In this document: one piece after another, positions 55,709 to 63,925 of the stretch
Numbering within the stretch: the stretch's first letter is position 1
How the letters are laid out: the number at the start of each line of letters is the position of its first letter
Source of the DNA: an uncultured Chitinophaga sp.
Lineage (GTDB): Bacteria > Bacteroidota > Bacteroidia > Chitinophagales > Chitinophagaceae
Assembly (NCBI RefSeq): GCF_946479755.1
Contig: NZ_CAMLHC010000006.1
Coordinates: forward strand, 245,781 to 309,780
DNA length: 64,000 bases
Direction of reading: 5' to 3'
Program-made: the position numbers and the translations under genes
Notes under the pieces: generated by a model
The model's database searches: none
Told to the model about the DNA's origin: nothing
What the model saw: the letters and a program-made list of their open reading frames with translations, nothing else

Positions 55709-56449
55709 ATGATTAAAGATGATTTTGTCGCCAGAAGAAGAAGAGGACGCGGCATCGGCGGTATTATTCTTATCCTCATCGGCACCGCACTGCTGCTGCA
55801 GCGGCTTGATCTGGACATCCCCAACTGGGTGTTCTCCTGGCAAATGATTCTGATCGTAATCGGCCTGGCACTGGGCTTTAAGCATAATTTCAGAGGCGGC
55901 CCCTGGTTTGCGATGATCACGGTAGGCGGTATTTTCCTGGCAGGCGAAATCCTGCACTGGCCCTATAACACCGCCAAGTTCATCTGGCCGGTCGTATTGA
56001 TCGCCATCGGTATTACCGCCCTGTTTAAAAGGCAAAACGAAAGTTATTTCTCAGACGCAAGATATTTCGCAAAAGACCGTACCAGCAGCGATATTTCAGC
56101 GGACGACGATACCATTAACATATCCTCCTGCTTCAGTGGCCTGGAAAAGGTGGTGACCTCCAAAAATTTCAAAGGCGGCTATGTCTCCAATGTATTTGGC
56201 GGTACAGACCTTAACCTGATGCAGGCAGACATCAACGGTACCGTAACGCTGGAAGTGACCGCTATCTTCGGTGGCTGTGAAATCGTAGTACCGGCCAACT
56301 GGACGGTGAAAGTAGACATCTCTACCATCATGGGCGGCGTAGAGGAAAAACGCCCCGCCGCACTGCTGGGAAGTATTGATAAAGACAAAGTATTGCTGCT
56401 GAAAGGTTCCTGTATTTTCGGTGGAGTGGAGATCAAAAGCTTCGCTTAA
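55709..56449 (+). CDS. LiaF-like transmembrane protein
   Basis: About 246 residues from ATG 55709, whose ATGA overlaps the stop of a six-codon mini-ORF (55692-55712, MKKARQ). An N-terminal membrane part with four TM helices (GIGGIILILIGTALLLQRLD, FSWQMILIVIGLALGF, WFAMITVGGIFLAGEIL, FIWPVVLIAIGITALF) is followed by the LiaF C-terminal beta domain with repeated GG turns: VFGGTDLNLMQADINGTVTL and AIFGGCEIVVPANWTVKVDI. In Firmicutes LiaF restrains a cell-envelope stress two-component system. Here it leads a LytS/LytTR pair, so a similar sensing role is inferred. Confidence 0.82.
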   Translation: MIKDDFVARRRRGRGIGGIILILIGTALLLQRLDLDIPNWVFSWQMILIVIGLALGFKHNFRGGPWFAMITVGGIFLAGEILHWPYNTAKFIWPVVLIAIGITALFKRQNESYFSDARYFAKDRTSSDISADDDTINISSCFSGLEKVVTSKNFKGGYVSNVFGGTDLNLMQADINGTVTLEVTAIFGGCEIVVPANWTVKVDISTIMGGVEEKRPAALLGSIDKDKVLLLKGSCIFGGVEIKSFA

Positions 56450-56506
56450 GGAACCCGCGGAAACCATATCAGCGCACTATCTTACCAACTTTTTAAATCT
56501 TATTGT

Positions 56507-56860
56507 ATGTATTGGTTTGTTGCTAAAGTAGTTTATCAGATCATTTGCGGTAATGGCAGTCATACGCCGCAATTCGATGAACAGTTGAGACTGATCAGCG
56601 CCATCTCCAAAAAAGAAGCCTGGCAGAAAGCAAGGGAAATCGGAATGCAGGAACAATACGCATTCAAGAACCAGCAACAGGAGCTGGTACAATGGAAATT
56701 CATCAATGTACCTGAAGTATATACCCTTGATCAACTGACAGACGGAATGGAACTGTATTCCCGTATAGAAGAGCCGGGAGACCCTAACTCCTATATTGCC
56801 TGGCTGCAGATGAAATCTGCCCAGCTGCAGGGACAACAGTATATTGAAGTGAACGTTTAA
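56507..56860 (+). CDS. DUF4288 domain protein
   Basis: 117 residues. MYWFVAKVVYQIICGNGSHT followed by PQFDEQLRLISAISKKEAWQ and WKFINVPEVYTLDQLTDGME match the DUF4288 family, which has no known function. It sits between the LiaF-like gene and the histidine kinase, with 57 bp upstream and 22 bp downstream, so it belongs to the same unit. Confidence 0.8.
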   Translation: MYWFVAKVVYQIICGNGSHTPQFDEQLRLISAISKKEAWQKAREIGMQEQYAFKNQQQELVQWKFINVPEVYTLDQLTDGMELYSRIEEPGDPNSYIAWLQMKSAQLQGQQYIEVNV

Positions 56861-56882
56861 AACGGACATTAAAAGCGCACAT

Positions 56883-57947
56883 TTGGCAAAAGAATTATAT
56901 AAAGGAAACTCCCGGTGGAGTTTCCTTACCTCTTTCCTGATCTGGCTGGTGCTGTATGCCGCCCTGCTGTATTACTGGTTTAATCTGACCGCATGGCAGT
57001 CCATCTCCGACAGCTCCGTACATGTGATCCTGTTAGGGGGCGCCGGATTCCTGATCAGCCGTAACCTGTCGTACTACCGCCCCGGAGCCGGTATCAACAA
57101 GTTCCTGTATGTGACGGTAGTCAGTTCCGTAATGGCCGCCCTCTGGGTATTCTTCAGCCACTGGTTACTGGAAACCACCTTCGACAGCGACCCAGTGTAC
57201 CTGCATTGGCTGAACAGCGCCATTCCCATCCACTTCATCGTGGGATGTATGATCATCGCCGGTATCGGCTACCGCAGCCAACTGTGGTACGACGAAGAAG
57301 AAGAACAGGGTGAAAGGGAAAGGAGAGAGGCCAACGAAGCCATTATCCGGGAGGCAGAGTTGTACAAGCTGCGGCAACAGTTACAGCCGCACTTCCTGTT
57401 CAACAGCCTCAACTCTATCAACGCGCTCATTATGCTGCGTCCTGAGCAGGCCCGCGAAATGGTGCTCAAACTGTCTGACTTCCTCCGCGGCTCCCTGAAA
57501 CGGGAAGACGACCACTGGATCTCCCTGAAAGAAGAACTCCAGTATCTCCAGTTGTACCTGGACATTGAAAAAGTGAGGTTCGGTCATCGTTTAACCACCA
57601 GCGTTAGTTACGACGATGCGGCCGAAGCCATGTATATGCCGCCTATGCTGTTGCAGCCGGTAGTGGAGAACGCCATCAAATTCGGGTTATATGATACCGT
57701 GGGAGATATCACCATCACCATCAGGGCTTTTGTGGAAGAAGGGATGCTGATGCTGGAAGTGAAAAACCCGTTTGACAACGAACTGCAGCAGCCCAATAAA
57801 GGCACCGGTTTCGGGCTCACTTCCATCAGGCGCAGGCTGTACCTGCTGTTTGCAAGGCAGGACCTCATGGAAACGGGCGCCCTGGAAAATATTTATACTA
57901 CGCTGATTAAAGTACCACAAACACATGATAAAAGCAGTAATAATTGA
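56883..57947 (+). CDS. Sensor histidine kinase, LytS/YehU type
   Basis: 354 residues. The start is TTG 56883, as no ATG comes before the membrane region. Four or so TM helices occupy residues about 15-140 (LTSFLIWLVLYAALLYYWF and others), with no large sensor domain, then a helical linker and the motif KLRQQLQPHFLFNSLNSINA with the phospho-His, and the ATPase end PVVENAIKFGLYDTVGDITI and GTGFGLTSIRRRLYLLF. The response regulator starts inside its last codons (57925), so they are translationally coupled. Confidence 0.9.
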   Translation: MAKELYKGNSRWSFLTSFLIWLVLYAALLYYWFNLTAWQSISDSSVHVILLGGAGFLISRNLSYYRPGAGINKFLYVTVVSSVMAALWVFFSHWLLETTFDSDPVYLHWLNSAIPIHFIVGCMIIAGIGYRSQLWYDEEEEQGERERREANEAIIREAELYKLRQQLQPHFLFNSLNSINALIMLRPEQAREMVLKLSDFLRGSLKREDDHWISLKEELQYLQLYLDIEKVRFGHRLTTSVSYDDAAEAMYMPPMLLQPVVENAIKFGLYDTVGDITITIRAFVEEGMLMLEVKNPFDNELQQPNKGTGFGLTSIRRRLYLLFARQDLMETGALENIYTTLIKVPQTHDKSSNN

Positions 57948-58662
57948 TGATGAACCTCTGGCACGTGAAGTGGTAAAGGAGTTCCTGTCGGGCTACCCCC
58001 AGGTGCAACTGATGCAGGAATGCAACGATGGTTTTGAAGGACTGAAAGCTATTCAGCAGCATCAGCCGGACATCATCTTCCTCGATATCCAGATGCCGAA
58101 GATCACCGGTTTTGAAATGCTGGAGCTGGTGGAAAATATGCCGGCAGTTATATTTACCACCGCTTTTGAAGAACATGCCCTCCGCGCTTTCGAAGTACAT
58201 GCGGTGGATTACCTGCTGAAACCTTTCTCCCGCGATCGTTTCGACAAAGCCTTCCAGAAATGGATGGAGCAACATCATAACAATGCCGCCGCTACGGCTG
58301 CATTACTGGAAACAGCCGCTGCTACGCCGCTTCAGAACAACAGGGTGGTGATTAAGATCAACGGCAAAATCAAAATCATTCCCGTACAGGATATTCACTA
58401 CCTGGAAGCGGCGGATGATTATGTAAAGATCGTGACGCAGGAAGGCAGCTTCCTGAAGAACAAAACCATGTCGTTTTTTGAGCAGACGCTGGACCCGCAG
58501 CAGTTCACCCGGGTGCACCGTTCGTTTATACTCAACGTTAACCAGGTGACCCGCATCGATCCTTATGAGAAGGAGAACCACCTGGCCATCCTGCGCAGCG
58601 GGGCCAGGGTGCTGGTGAGCAAAACCGGTTATCCCCGCCTGAAAGCGGCGCTGGGGTTATAA
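57925..58662 (+). CDS. LytTR-family response regulator
   Basis: 245 residues. The receiver domain has IDDEP near the start and the phospho-Asp in IIFLDIQMPKITGFEMLELV, with VDYLLKPFSRDRFDKAF. The LytTR domain covers residues about 140-245 (KINGKIKIIPVQDIHYLEAA, TRVHRSFILNVNQVTRIDPY). It overlaps the kinase gene by 23 bp. Its 3' end overlaps the converging thioesterase gene by 6 bp. Confidence 0.93.
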   Translation: MIKAVIIDDEPLAREVVKEFLSGYPQVQLMQECNDGFEGLKAIQQHQPDIIFLDIQMPKITGFEMLELVENMPAVIFTTAFEEHALRAFEVHAVDYLLKPFSRDRFDKAFQKWMEQHHNNAAATAALLETAAATPLQNNRVVIKINGKIKIIPVQDIHYLEAADDYVKIVTQEGSFLKNKTMSFFEQTLDPQQFTRVHRSFILNVNQVTRIDPYEKENHLAILRSGARVLVSKTGYPRLKAALGL

Positions 58663-59046
58663 GGCCGCAAAACGCCGTTCCAGTTTTTCTTTCAGCAGTA
58701 TTTTTTGCGCCTGTGTGCCCCGGGCAATGAGCCGGCCACCACAATGGGCTTCATAGCTACAGATAATTTCATTCCCCTGCAAAGTGGTGATGGTGGCGGT
58801 AAAATGTACCTCGCTGCCTTGCAGGGCAGGTGAAAGATGTTCCACGGTAAGCATCGTACCAATACCTTCTTCTTCTTCCGTTTTCATTTCCAGCACAAAC
58901 AACCGGCAGCACCATTCAGCGTCGCGGCCCAGGGCAAAGGTGGCGTACACCGGATGCACCTGACCGCTGTCGAAAGACGCACAGTCTTCTGCCCGCACAT
59001 GACGGGTAAAATGTTTCACATCACCGGGCTGGAAGATGGCTCGCAT
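58657..59046 (-). CDS. Thioesterase-like hotdog protein, FlK type
   Basis: 129 residues. VRAEDCASFDSGQVHPVYAT, then MLTVEHLSPALQGSEVHFTA and CSYEAHCGGRLIARGTQAQK follow the pattern of the fluoroacetyl-CoA-thioesterase-like hotdog family (vxHlxa..G). Catalytic residues are not certain. It is a cytoplasmic acyl-CoA hydrolase or binding protein by inference. The stop codon overlaps the end of the response regulator on the opposite strand. Confidence 0.72.
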   Translation of the reverse strand: MRAIFQPGDVKHFTRHVRAEDCASFDSGQVHPVYATFALGRDAEWCCRLFVLEMKTEEEEGIGTMLTVEHLSPALQGSEVHFTATITTLQGNEIICSYEAHCGGRLIARGTQAQKILLKEKLERRFAAL

Positions 59047-59104
59047 ATGTCACTTTTTGATCTGACCTAAGTTAAGGTATTCATTGTTAAGGGGCGCTAC
59101 CGTG

Positions 59105-60976
59105 TTATTGCACTACCAGCACGGGTATTTTTACAAAGTGACGTACCTGGTTGGCCGTTTCCCCGTAAATCCAGTCCTTGATGCCTTTGTGGCCGTGGCC
59201 GCCGAGTACCAGGAAATCTGCTTTCTCATGGTTAACGATGCGGGCGATCTCTTTGGCGCGGTGGCGGAAGCCCAGCATACCCCTGGCTTTGATGCCGCGG
59301 CTGTTCAACAGCGCGAGGTAGGTGTCCAGCTGTTCCTGGTCCTTGCGGGTTTCAAAGTCATCCGAGTCTTTACCGAAGTATTTGGCTGAGGCGCTTTCCA
59401 CGATGTGTATCAACAAATATTCCGTATGCTCGTTACCGTGAGCGATGGCGTTGGAGATGATCTGTTCGTCTTTTTTGCTGAATTCCAGGGCCATGGCGAT
59501 GCGTTTGTATTCCGGTTTTTCCAGTTCACCGAGGGAGACCTGCGGGGTGTGGATGCCGCCGGATGTTTCCTGGCGGTAACGGCTCACCAGCGGGTATACC
59601 ACCGTGATGATCAGCAGCACTACAAAGCCAAGGGAGGCCAGGATGATGATGCCGTCCACGAAGATGTTACCGTTGCCGGAGATATAGCCCATCGCTTCTG
59701 TGTACACCATGCGCATATTCAAATATACCAACAAAGCGGTGATAGCCCAGCTGAGGACTTTGGTAACGGGTTTGATGGCAAATTTGCCCATGGTGTGTTT
59801 ATCGCTCACGAAGTGGATCAGCGGGATGATGGCGAAGCCCAGCTGCATGCTCAGCAGTACCTGGCTGAAGACCAGCAGGGCGCCCACTTCATTTTCGCCG
59901 GCGATAAGGATTACGAGGAAGGCCGGCACGATGGCCAGCAGGCGGGTCAGCAGCCGCCGCAGCCACGGGTTGATACGCAGGTGCAGATAACCTTCCATGA
60001 TGATCTGTCCGGCGAGGGTGCCGGTCACGGTGCTGCTCTGTCCTGCCGCTATCAGCGCCACCGCAAAGAGGATAGGGGCGAGCTTGCTGCTGAGGAGCTG
60101 CTCCAGCAACTGATGTGCGTCCTGTATTTCCGCTACGTCTGTGCGGCCTGTTTTAAAGAACACGGCAGCGGCCAGGATCAGGATAGCGGCGTTGACCAGG
60201 AAGGCGAGGTTGAGGGCAATGGTGCTGTCTACAAAATTGAGTTTCAGCGCCTGTTTGATACCGGCGTCGTCCCGTTTGATTTTACGGGTCTGTACCAGTG
60301 CGGAATGGAGGTAGAGGTTGTGCGGCATTACGGTGGCACCGATGATACCGATAGCGATGTACAGCGCGGTATTATCGGGGATAGACGGGATGAAGCCCTG
60401 GGCCACCTCCCGCATATCGGGTTTGGCCATTACCAGCTGCACGAGAAAGGATACGCCTACCACGGCCACGAGCGCCACAATGAAAGCTTCCATTTTGCGG
60501 ATACCGTACCGTTGCAGTATCAGCAACAGGAAGGTGTCCAGCACGGTGAGGCTCACGCCCCATATGAGCGGCAGGCCGGTCAACAGTTGCAGCCCGATGG
60601 CCATGCCCAGCACTTCGGCGAGGTCGGTGGCGGCGATGGCCACTTCTGCCAGCAGGTAGAGGATGAAGTTAACGCCGCGCGGATACGTCTCCCTGTTGGC
60701 CTGTGCCAGGTCGCGGCCCCGCACAATGCCCAGCCGGGCGCTGAGGCTCTGCAGCAGCAGCGCCATCAGGTTACTCATCAGCAGCACCCATATCAGCTTA
60801 TAGCCGTACTGGCTGCCGCCTGCAAGGTCGGTGGCCCAGTTGCCCGGGTCCATGTATCCTACGGAAACGAGGTAGGCCGGCCCGAAAAAGGCGAACAGCT
60901 TCCTCCATTTTGATTTATTGCTTGTATCAATACTCTGATGTACCTCACTCAGGGACGTTGCACGATTGTAGTCCAT
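59105..60976 (-). CDS. mntH: Nramp-family Mn/Fe transporter fused to a universal stress domain
   Basis: 623 residues. The transporter part (about 30-450) has the metal-site motifs YMDPGNWATDLAGGSQYGYK (DPGN) and ATVMPHNLYLHSALVQTRKI (MPHN) and eleven TM helices; it imports Mn2+ or Fe2+ with protons. From about residue 490 a cytoplasmic UspA domain follows: KRIAMALEFSKKDEQIISNA to ADFLVLGGHGHKGIKDWIYG, including the GGHGHxG nucleotide motif. The fusion adds about 150 residues to the usual MntH. It starts 4 bp after the MntR-like gene, so both share the regulated promoter. Confidence 0.93.
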   Translation of the reverse strand: MDYNRATSLSEVHQSIDTSNKSKWRKLFAFFGPAYLVSVGYMDPGNWATDLAGGSQYGYKLIWVLLMSNLMALLLQSLSARLGIVRGRDLAQANRETYPRGVNFILYLLAEVAIAATDLAEVLGMAIGLQLLTGLPLIWGVSLTVLDTFLLLILQRYGIRKMEAFIVALVAVVGVSFLVQLVMAKPDMREVAQGFIPSIPDNTALYIAIGIIGATVMPHNLYLHSALVQTRKIKRDDAGIKQALKLNFVDSTIALNLAFLVNAAILILAAAVFFKTGRTDVAEIQDAHQLLEQLLSSKLAPILFAVALIAAGQSSTVTGTLAGQIIMEGYLHLRINPWLRRLLTRLLAIVPAFLVILIAGENEVGALLVFSQVLLSMQLGFAIIPLIHFVSDKHTMGKFAIKPVTKVLSWAITALLVYLNMRMVYTEAMGYISGNGNIFVDGIIILASLGFVVLLIITVVYPLVSRYRQETSGGIHTPQVSLGELEKPEYKRIAMALEFSKKDEQIISNAIAHGNEHTEYLLIHIVESASAKYFGKDSDDFETRKDQEQLDTYLALLNSRGIKARGMLGFRHRAKEIARIVNHEKADFLVLGGHGHKGIKDWIYGETANQVRHFVKIPVLVVQ

Positions 60977-60980
60977 AATC

Positions 60981-61640
60981 TTAAACAGGTCTTACCATGA
61001 TATTTTTAGCTACCTGTTCACTGATAGTGAGGGCAGGCAGGTGTTTCATTTTGATTTCGATGGAATTATCATATTCGTAATGGGCGACGATCTCCAGCTG
61101 GGTGCCGAGGCGGATGCCTTTGGCGTTGAGGAAAGCCAGCAGGGCCACCGACTGGTCCGTGACAGCCGTTACCACCAGCCTTTTGGCATTGGCCTGGTCC
61201 AGCGATGTCTGCGGCCGCGGCTTGGCCATCCTGCCATGAGCGTCCGGGATAGGGTCTCCATGCGGGTCTACCGTCGGATTGCCGAGGTATTCGCTCAGGC
61301 GGTCGGTCAGCTTTTCGCTGCGCACATGCTCCAGCTCTTCCGCCAGCTCATGCACCTCTTCCCAGCTGAAAGCCAGCTTGTCTACCAGGAAACATTCCCA
61401 TAACCGGTGGCGGCGCACAATCTGCAACGCCGTCTTACGGCCTTCCGCAGTGAGGGTGATGCCTTTATATTTTTCATAATCTATCAGTTGTTTCTCTTTC
61501 AGTTTTTTAGCCATATCCGTTACAGAAGCCGGTTTGGTATCCAGTTCATACGCCAGCCCGTTGGTGGTAACGGCTGTATCCCCTTCCTGGAGCTTGTAAA
61601 TGGCTTTCACGTAGTTCTCTTCCGCAATAGATAAATTCAT
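60981..61640 (-). CDS. mntR: Metal-dependent DtxR/MntR-family transcriptional regulator
   Basis: 219 residues. The winged helix domain is NYVKAIYKLQEGDTAVTTNG with LAYELDTKPASVTDMAKKLK; the metal and dimer domain has ECFLVDKLAFSWEEVHELAE followed by ELEHVRSEKLTDRL with the usual His/Glu ligands; the C-terminal part (LGTQLEIVAHYEYDNSIEIK) is a FeoA/SH3-like domain. In the presence of Mn (or Fe) it should repress mntH. A dyad covers its own promoter. Confidence 0.92.
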   Translation of the reverse strand: MNLSIAEENYVKAIYKLQEGDTAVTTNGLAYELDTKPASVTDMAKKLKEKQLIDYEKYKGITLTAEGRKTALQIVRRHRLWECFLVDKLAFSWEEVHELAEELEHVRSEKLTDRLSEYLGNPTVDPHGDPIPDAHGRMAKPRPQTSLDQANAKRLVVTAVTDQSVALLAFLNAKGIRLGTQLEIVAHYEYDNSIEIKMKHLPALTISEQVAKNIMVRPV

Positions 61641-61643
61641 GTC

Positions 61644-61672
61644 GTCTAAAATATAGTTTAGACAAATCTAAA
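61644..61672 (-). promoter_or_regulatory. MntR-type operator over the mntR-mntH promoter
   Basis: tttagacaaatctaaa at 61657-61672 is a dyad (TTTAGA-CAAA-TCTAAA), and gtctaaa/tttagac (61644-61650, 61657-61663) forms a second overlapping one. On the minus strand TAGATTTG (61663-61670) inside the first dyad matches the -7 consensus, so a bound regulator would block initiation. The ATG of mntR is at 61640. Confidence 0.75.
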
Positions 61673-61769
61673 TAATTTTGTTGAACTTTTCCCTATCCGG
61701 TATGTTTTTTGATTTTAGCTGCGCACATATAAAAATTATATCTAACTTTTCGCCCTGAATCAACTTTGC

Positions 61770-62717
61770 ATGAAGCGTTACCTGTTATTATTATTGACAA
61801 TTGGTGCACTGGCAGCCTGTAAATCCAACAAGAAACCTGGCAAAGGCGCTAATGAGCCGATGACATTTGAAGACTTCCAGGAACTGTTCACACCCGGAAC
61901 ATTGCCGTATAAACTGAATGCAGACTCCCTGCAGCTGAAAATAGCCGACTCGCTTGCAGTAGGCGCTGCTGACGTGAGCCGCTTTCTGACCGACACCCTC
62001 ACCCAGGGAGATTATGGCAAAACCGAGAAAATAAAGCTGTTCCCGCTCACCCGCATCCAGGGAAACGTGACCAACTATATGGTCATCAAAGCGGTAGGCC
62101 GCACACAGACAACCGGTTACCTCTGCATACTCGACAAAAAAGGAAAATACCTGAACCGTTTGCGTATAGCCAACACCGGTAGCGCCGATGGTACTGTTAT
62201 CTTCACTTCCATCGATAGTAAAAATGTAATTAAAATCAGTTCGGAGAAAAAACTGAGCGGCAGCAACACCGCCCTGAGAGAGGATTTCTATGCGGTGGGT
62301 AAAGACGGCGCAGTGCAGCTCATCATGACCAACTCCAACGGTCCTACCACACCCGGACAGATTTTCAACCCCATTGATACACTGCCCCGCAAACATAAAT
62401 TCTCCGGCGATTATACTTCCGGCGATATGAGCCTGATCTCTATCCGTGACGGGGAAGACGCTAAAACTTTCCAGTTCTTCATCACCTTCTCCAAGAATAA
62501 TGGCAGCTGCAAAGGTGAACTGAGCGGCAGAGGACATTATATTGCAGGCAACAGGGGCGAGTATAAAGACAGGGAATCTTCCTGTGGTATCGCCTTCCAG
62601 TTCTCCGCCGGCAGAGTCACTATCCGCGAGATAGGCGGTTGTGGCGCTTACCGTGGTATTAAATGTTTCTTCGAAGGGAATTATGTGAAAAAAGTGGAGA
62701 AGAAGAAAAAGAAGTAA
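61770..62717 (+). CDS. Putative lipoprotein
   Basis: 315 residues. Signal with lipobox: MKRYLLLLLTIGALAACKSN. The body is beta-rich with repeated DxxxxxI-type strands (NYMVIKAVGRTQTTGYLCIL, KNGSC-like region NGSCKGELSGRGHYIA) and four Cys in the C-terminal half that could form disulfides (GSCKGE, ESSCGIAF, GGCGAYRGIKCFF). No family recognised. It ends in a Lys-rich tail. It is transcribed divergently from mntR and may or may not share its regulation. Confidence 0.7.
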   Translation: MKRYLLLLLTIGALAACKSNKKPGKGANEPMTFEDFQELFTPGTLPYKLNADSLQLKIADSLAVGAADVSRFLTDTLTQGDYGKTEKIKLFPLTRIQGNVTNYMVIKAVGRTQTTGYLCILDKKGKYLNRLRIANTGSADGTVIFTSIDSKNVIKISSEKKLSGSNTALREDFYAVGKDGAVQLIMTNSNGPTTPGQIFNPIDTLPRKHKFSGDYTSGDMSLISIRDGEDAKTFQFFITFSKNNGSCKGELSGRGHYIAGNRGEYKDRESSCGIAFQFSAGRVTIREIGGCGAYRGIKCFFEGNYVKKVEKKKKK

Positions 62718-62733
62718 TCATCTTTAATGAGAT

Positions 62734-62783
62734 AAAAAGAGAAGGCCGAAGCGGATAACATCGCTTCGGCCTTCTCTTTTTTA
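62734..62783. terminator. Bidirectional terminator after the lipoprotein gene
   Basis: A 20-bp stem (62734-62753 with 62762-62781) around an 8-nt loop, A and T flanks. It serves the converging phnD-like gene as well. Confidence 0.93.
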
Positions 62784-62794
62784 TGAACGCTGTT

Positions 62795-63730
62795 TTACCG
62801 TATATCAAACTGTTCCAGTATTTCCTTTACCACTTTGGGGTTGGACTGTACATTCAGAAACTGGTAGTAAGCTGCACGGGTTACGGGCTTAAACGCTGTA
62901 GCGTATTTGGCTTCTGTCCATCCGGCTTTGATAGCGTCAAAAGCGGCCGGTTGTTGCTGATGTAGTTGCAGCAGCGTGCGGACGATCTGCGTTTTATTTT
63001 TTTGTTGCATGCCGGCACGCAGTAGCACCGGGCCTAACGGAATTTCCGCTGAAGACCAGAGTACTTTCACAGCCGCTACAGCACCGGGATTGTCTTTTCG
63101 CAAAGTGGCATATTCCTCTTTACCAAAAGCGGCGAACTGGTATTGTCCGTTGATTACTCCTTCCAGTGCGCTTTTATGATTGCCGGTATAGATGATGTCA
63201 GAAAAAACGGCTTCCGGGCTGGAGATACCGGCGCCGCTGAGTGCAAGGCGGGGAATGAGATTGCCGGAAGTAGAACCTTTGTTGACAAAGGCGAAGGTAT
63301 TTTTCCCTTTTACTGTTTGCAGCGAGCGGATATCATTACCGGCAAAGTCTTGCCGGGCCACGATGCAGGACTTGTAGTGATCGCTGGCCGTATCCGGGGG
63401 AAACTGCAGGGATACGGTAGGGATATAGTGTTTTTGCGATTGCTGGTCATACAGCAGGTAACCCATGGTGCTGATAAAAGCGATGTCCACTTCCTGTTGG
63501 GAAAGGCCGGTGATCAGTTGCTGCACGGAAGGGTAGCTCTTTACTTTGACAGGACTGCCCAGTTGTTGCTGCAGCGTGTTGGCGAGTGGTTGCAGGTTGG
63601 CGGTCCTGGTGTTGGTGCTGTACTGGTAGGTGGCCAGTACCAGCGTATCGCGGGATGCCTGGCCGGCGACAGTGGTGGAATGGAGGCTGCCGGAGAGCAG
63701 CAGTGCTGTCAGCCACATAAGCTGTTTCAT
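62795..63730 (-). CDS. PhnD-like substrate-binding protein (phosphate/phosphonate ABC type)
   Basis: 311 residues. Signal peptide MKQLMWLTALLLSGSLHSTT, then the PhnD fold: ATYQYSTNTRTANLQPLANT, DIAFISTMGYLLYDQQSQK, KGKNTFAFVNKGSTSGNLIP and GNHKSALEGVINGQYQFAAF. The STSG(N) phosphate-type loop is kept. No transporter permease or ATPase gene is adjacent, so it stands alone here. Ligand unknown: phosphonate, phosphite or another small anion. Confidence 0.85.
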   Translation of the reverse strand: MKQLMWLTALLLSGSLHSTTVAGQASRDTLVLATYQYSTNTRTANLQPLANTLQQQLGSPVKVKSYPSVQQLITGLSQQEVDIAFISTMGYLLYDQQSQKHYIPTVSLQFPPDTASDHYKSCIVARQDFAGNDIRSLQTVKGKNTFAFVNKGSTSGNLIPRLALSGAGISSPEAVFSDIIYTGNHKSALEGVINGQYQFAAFGKEEYATLRKDNPGAVAAVKVLWSSAEIPLGPVLLRAGMQQKNKTQIVRTLLQLHQQQPAAFDAIKAGWTEAKYATAFKPVTRAAYYQFLNVQSNPKVVKEILEQFDIR

Positions 63731-63778
63731 ATGTACGTGTTTATAAGTGGGGATGTGTGCGGCGAAGGTAAGTATTAA

Positions 63779-63817
63779 AACAAAAAAGCCACTCAGTAGA
63801 ACTACTGAATGGCTTTG
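63779..63817 (-). terminator. Terminator of the tRNA-Val genes
   Basis: On the minus strand the hairpin agccattcagtag with ctactgagtggct is followed by a T run (complement of the A run near 63782). One pair is imperfect. It lies directly downstream of the two tRNA genes. Confidence 0.8.
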
Positions 63818-63819
63818 TG

Positions 63820-63894
63820 TGGGAGCTACTGGATTCGAACCAGTGACCCTCTGCTTGTAAGGCAGATGCTCTGAACCAGCTGAGCTAAGCTCCC
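63820..63894 (-). tRNA. tRNA-Val (anticodon UAC), copy 2
   Basis: 75 nt with perfect acceptor stem GGGAGCT/AGCTCCC and discriminator A, the D stem GCTC/GAGC, anticodon stem TCTGC/GCAGA with loop CTTACAA (anticodon TAC, complement at 63857-63859), and T arm with GTTCGAATC. No CCA is encoded. Identical to the copy at 63926-64000. Confidence 0.97.
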
Positions 63895-63925
63895 GGAAAA
63901 AGATCTTTTAAATGACGATGAAGTG

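Noticed and set aside
59405..60913. A 502-codon open frame on the plus strand opposite mntH
   Set aside because: Antisense shadow; the product is a His/Gln/Asp-rich mixture without domains, while the minus strand gives a complete Nramp-Usp protein.
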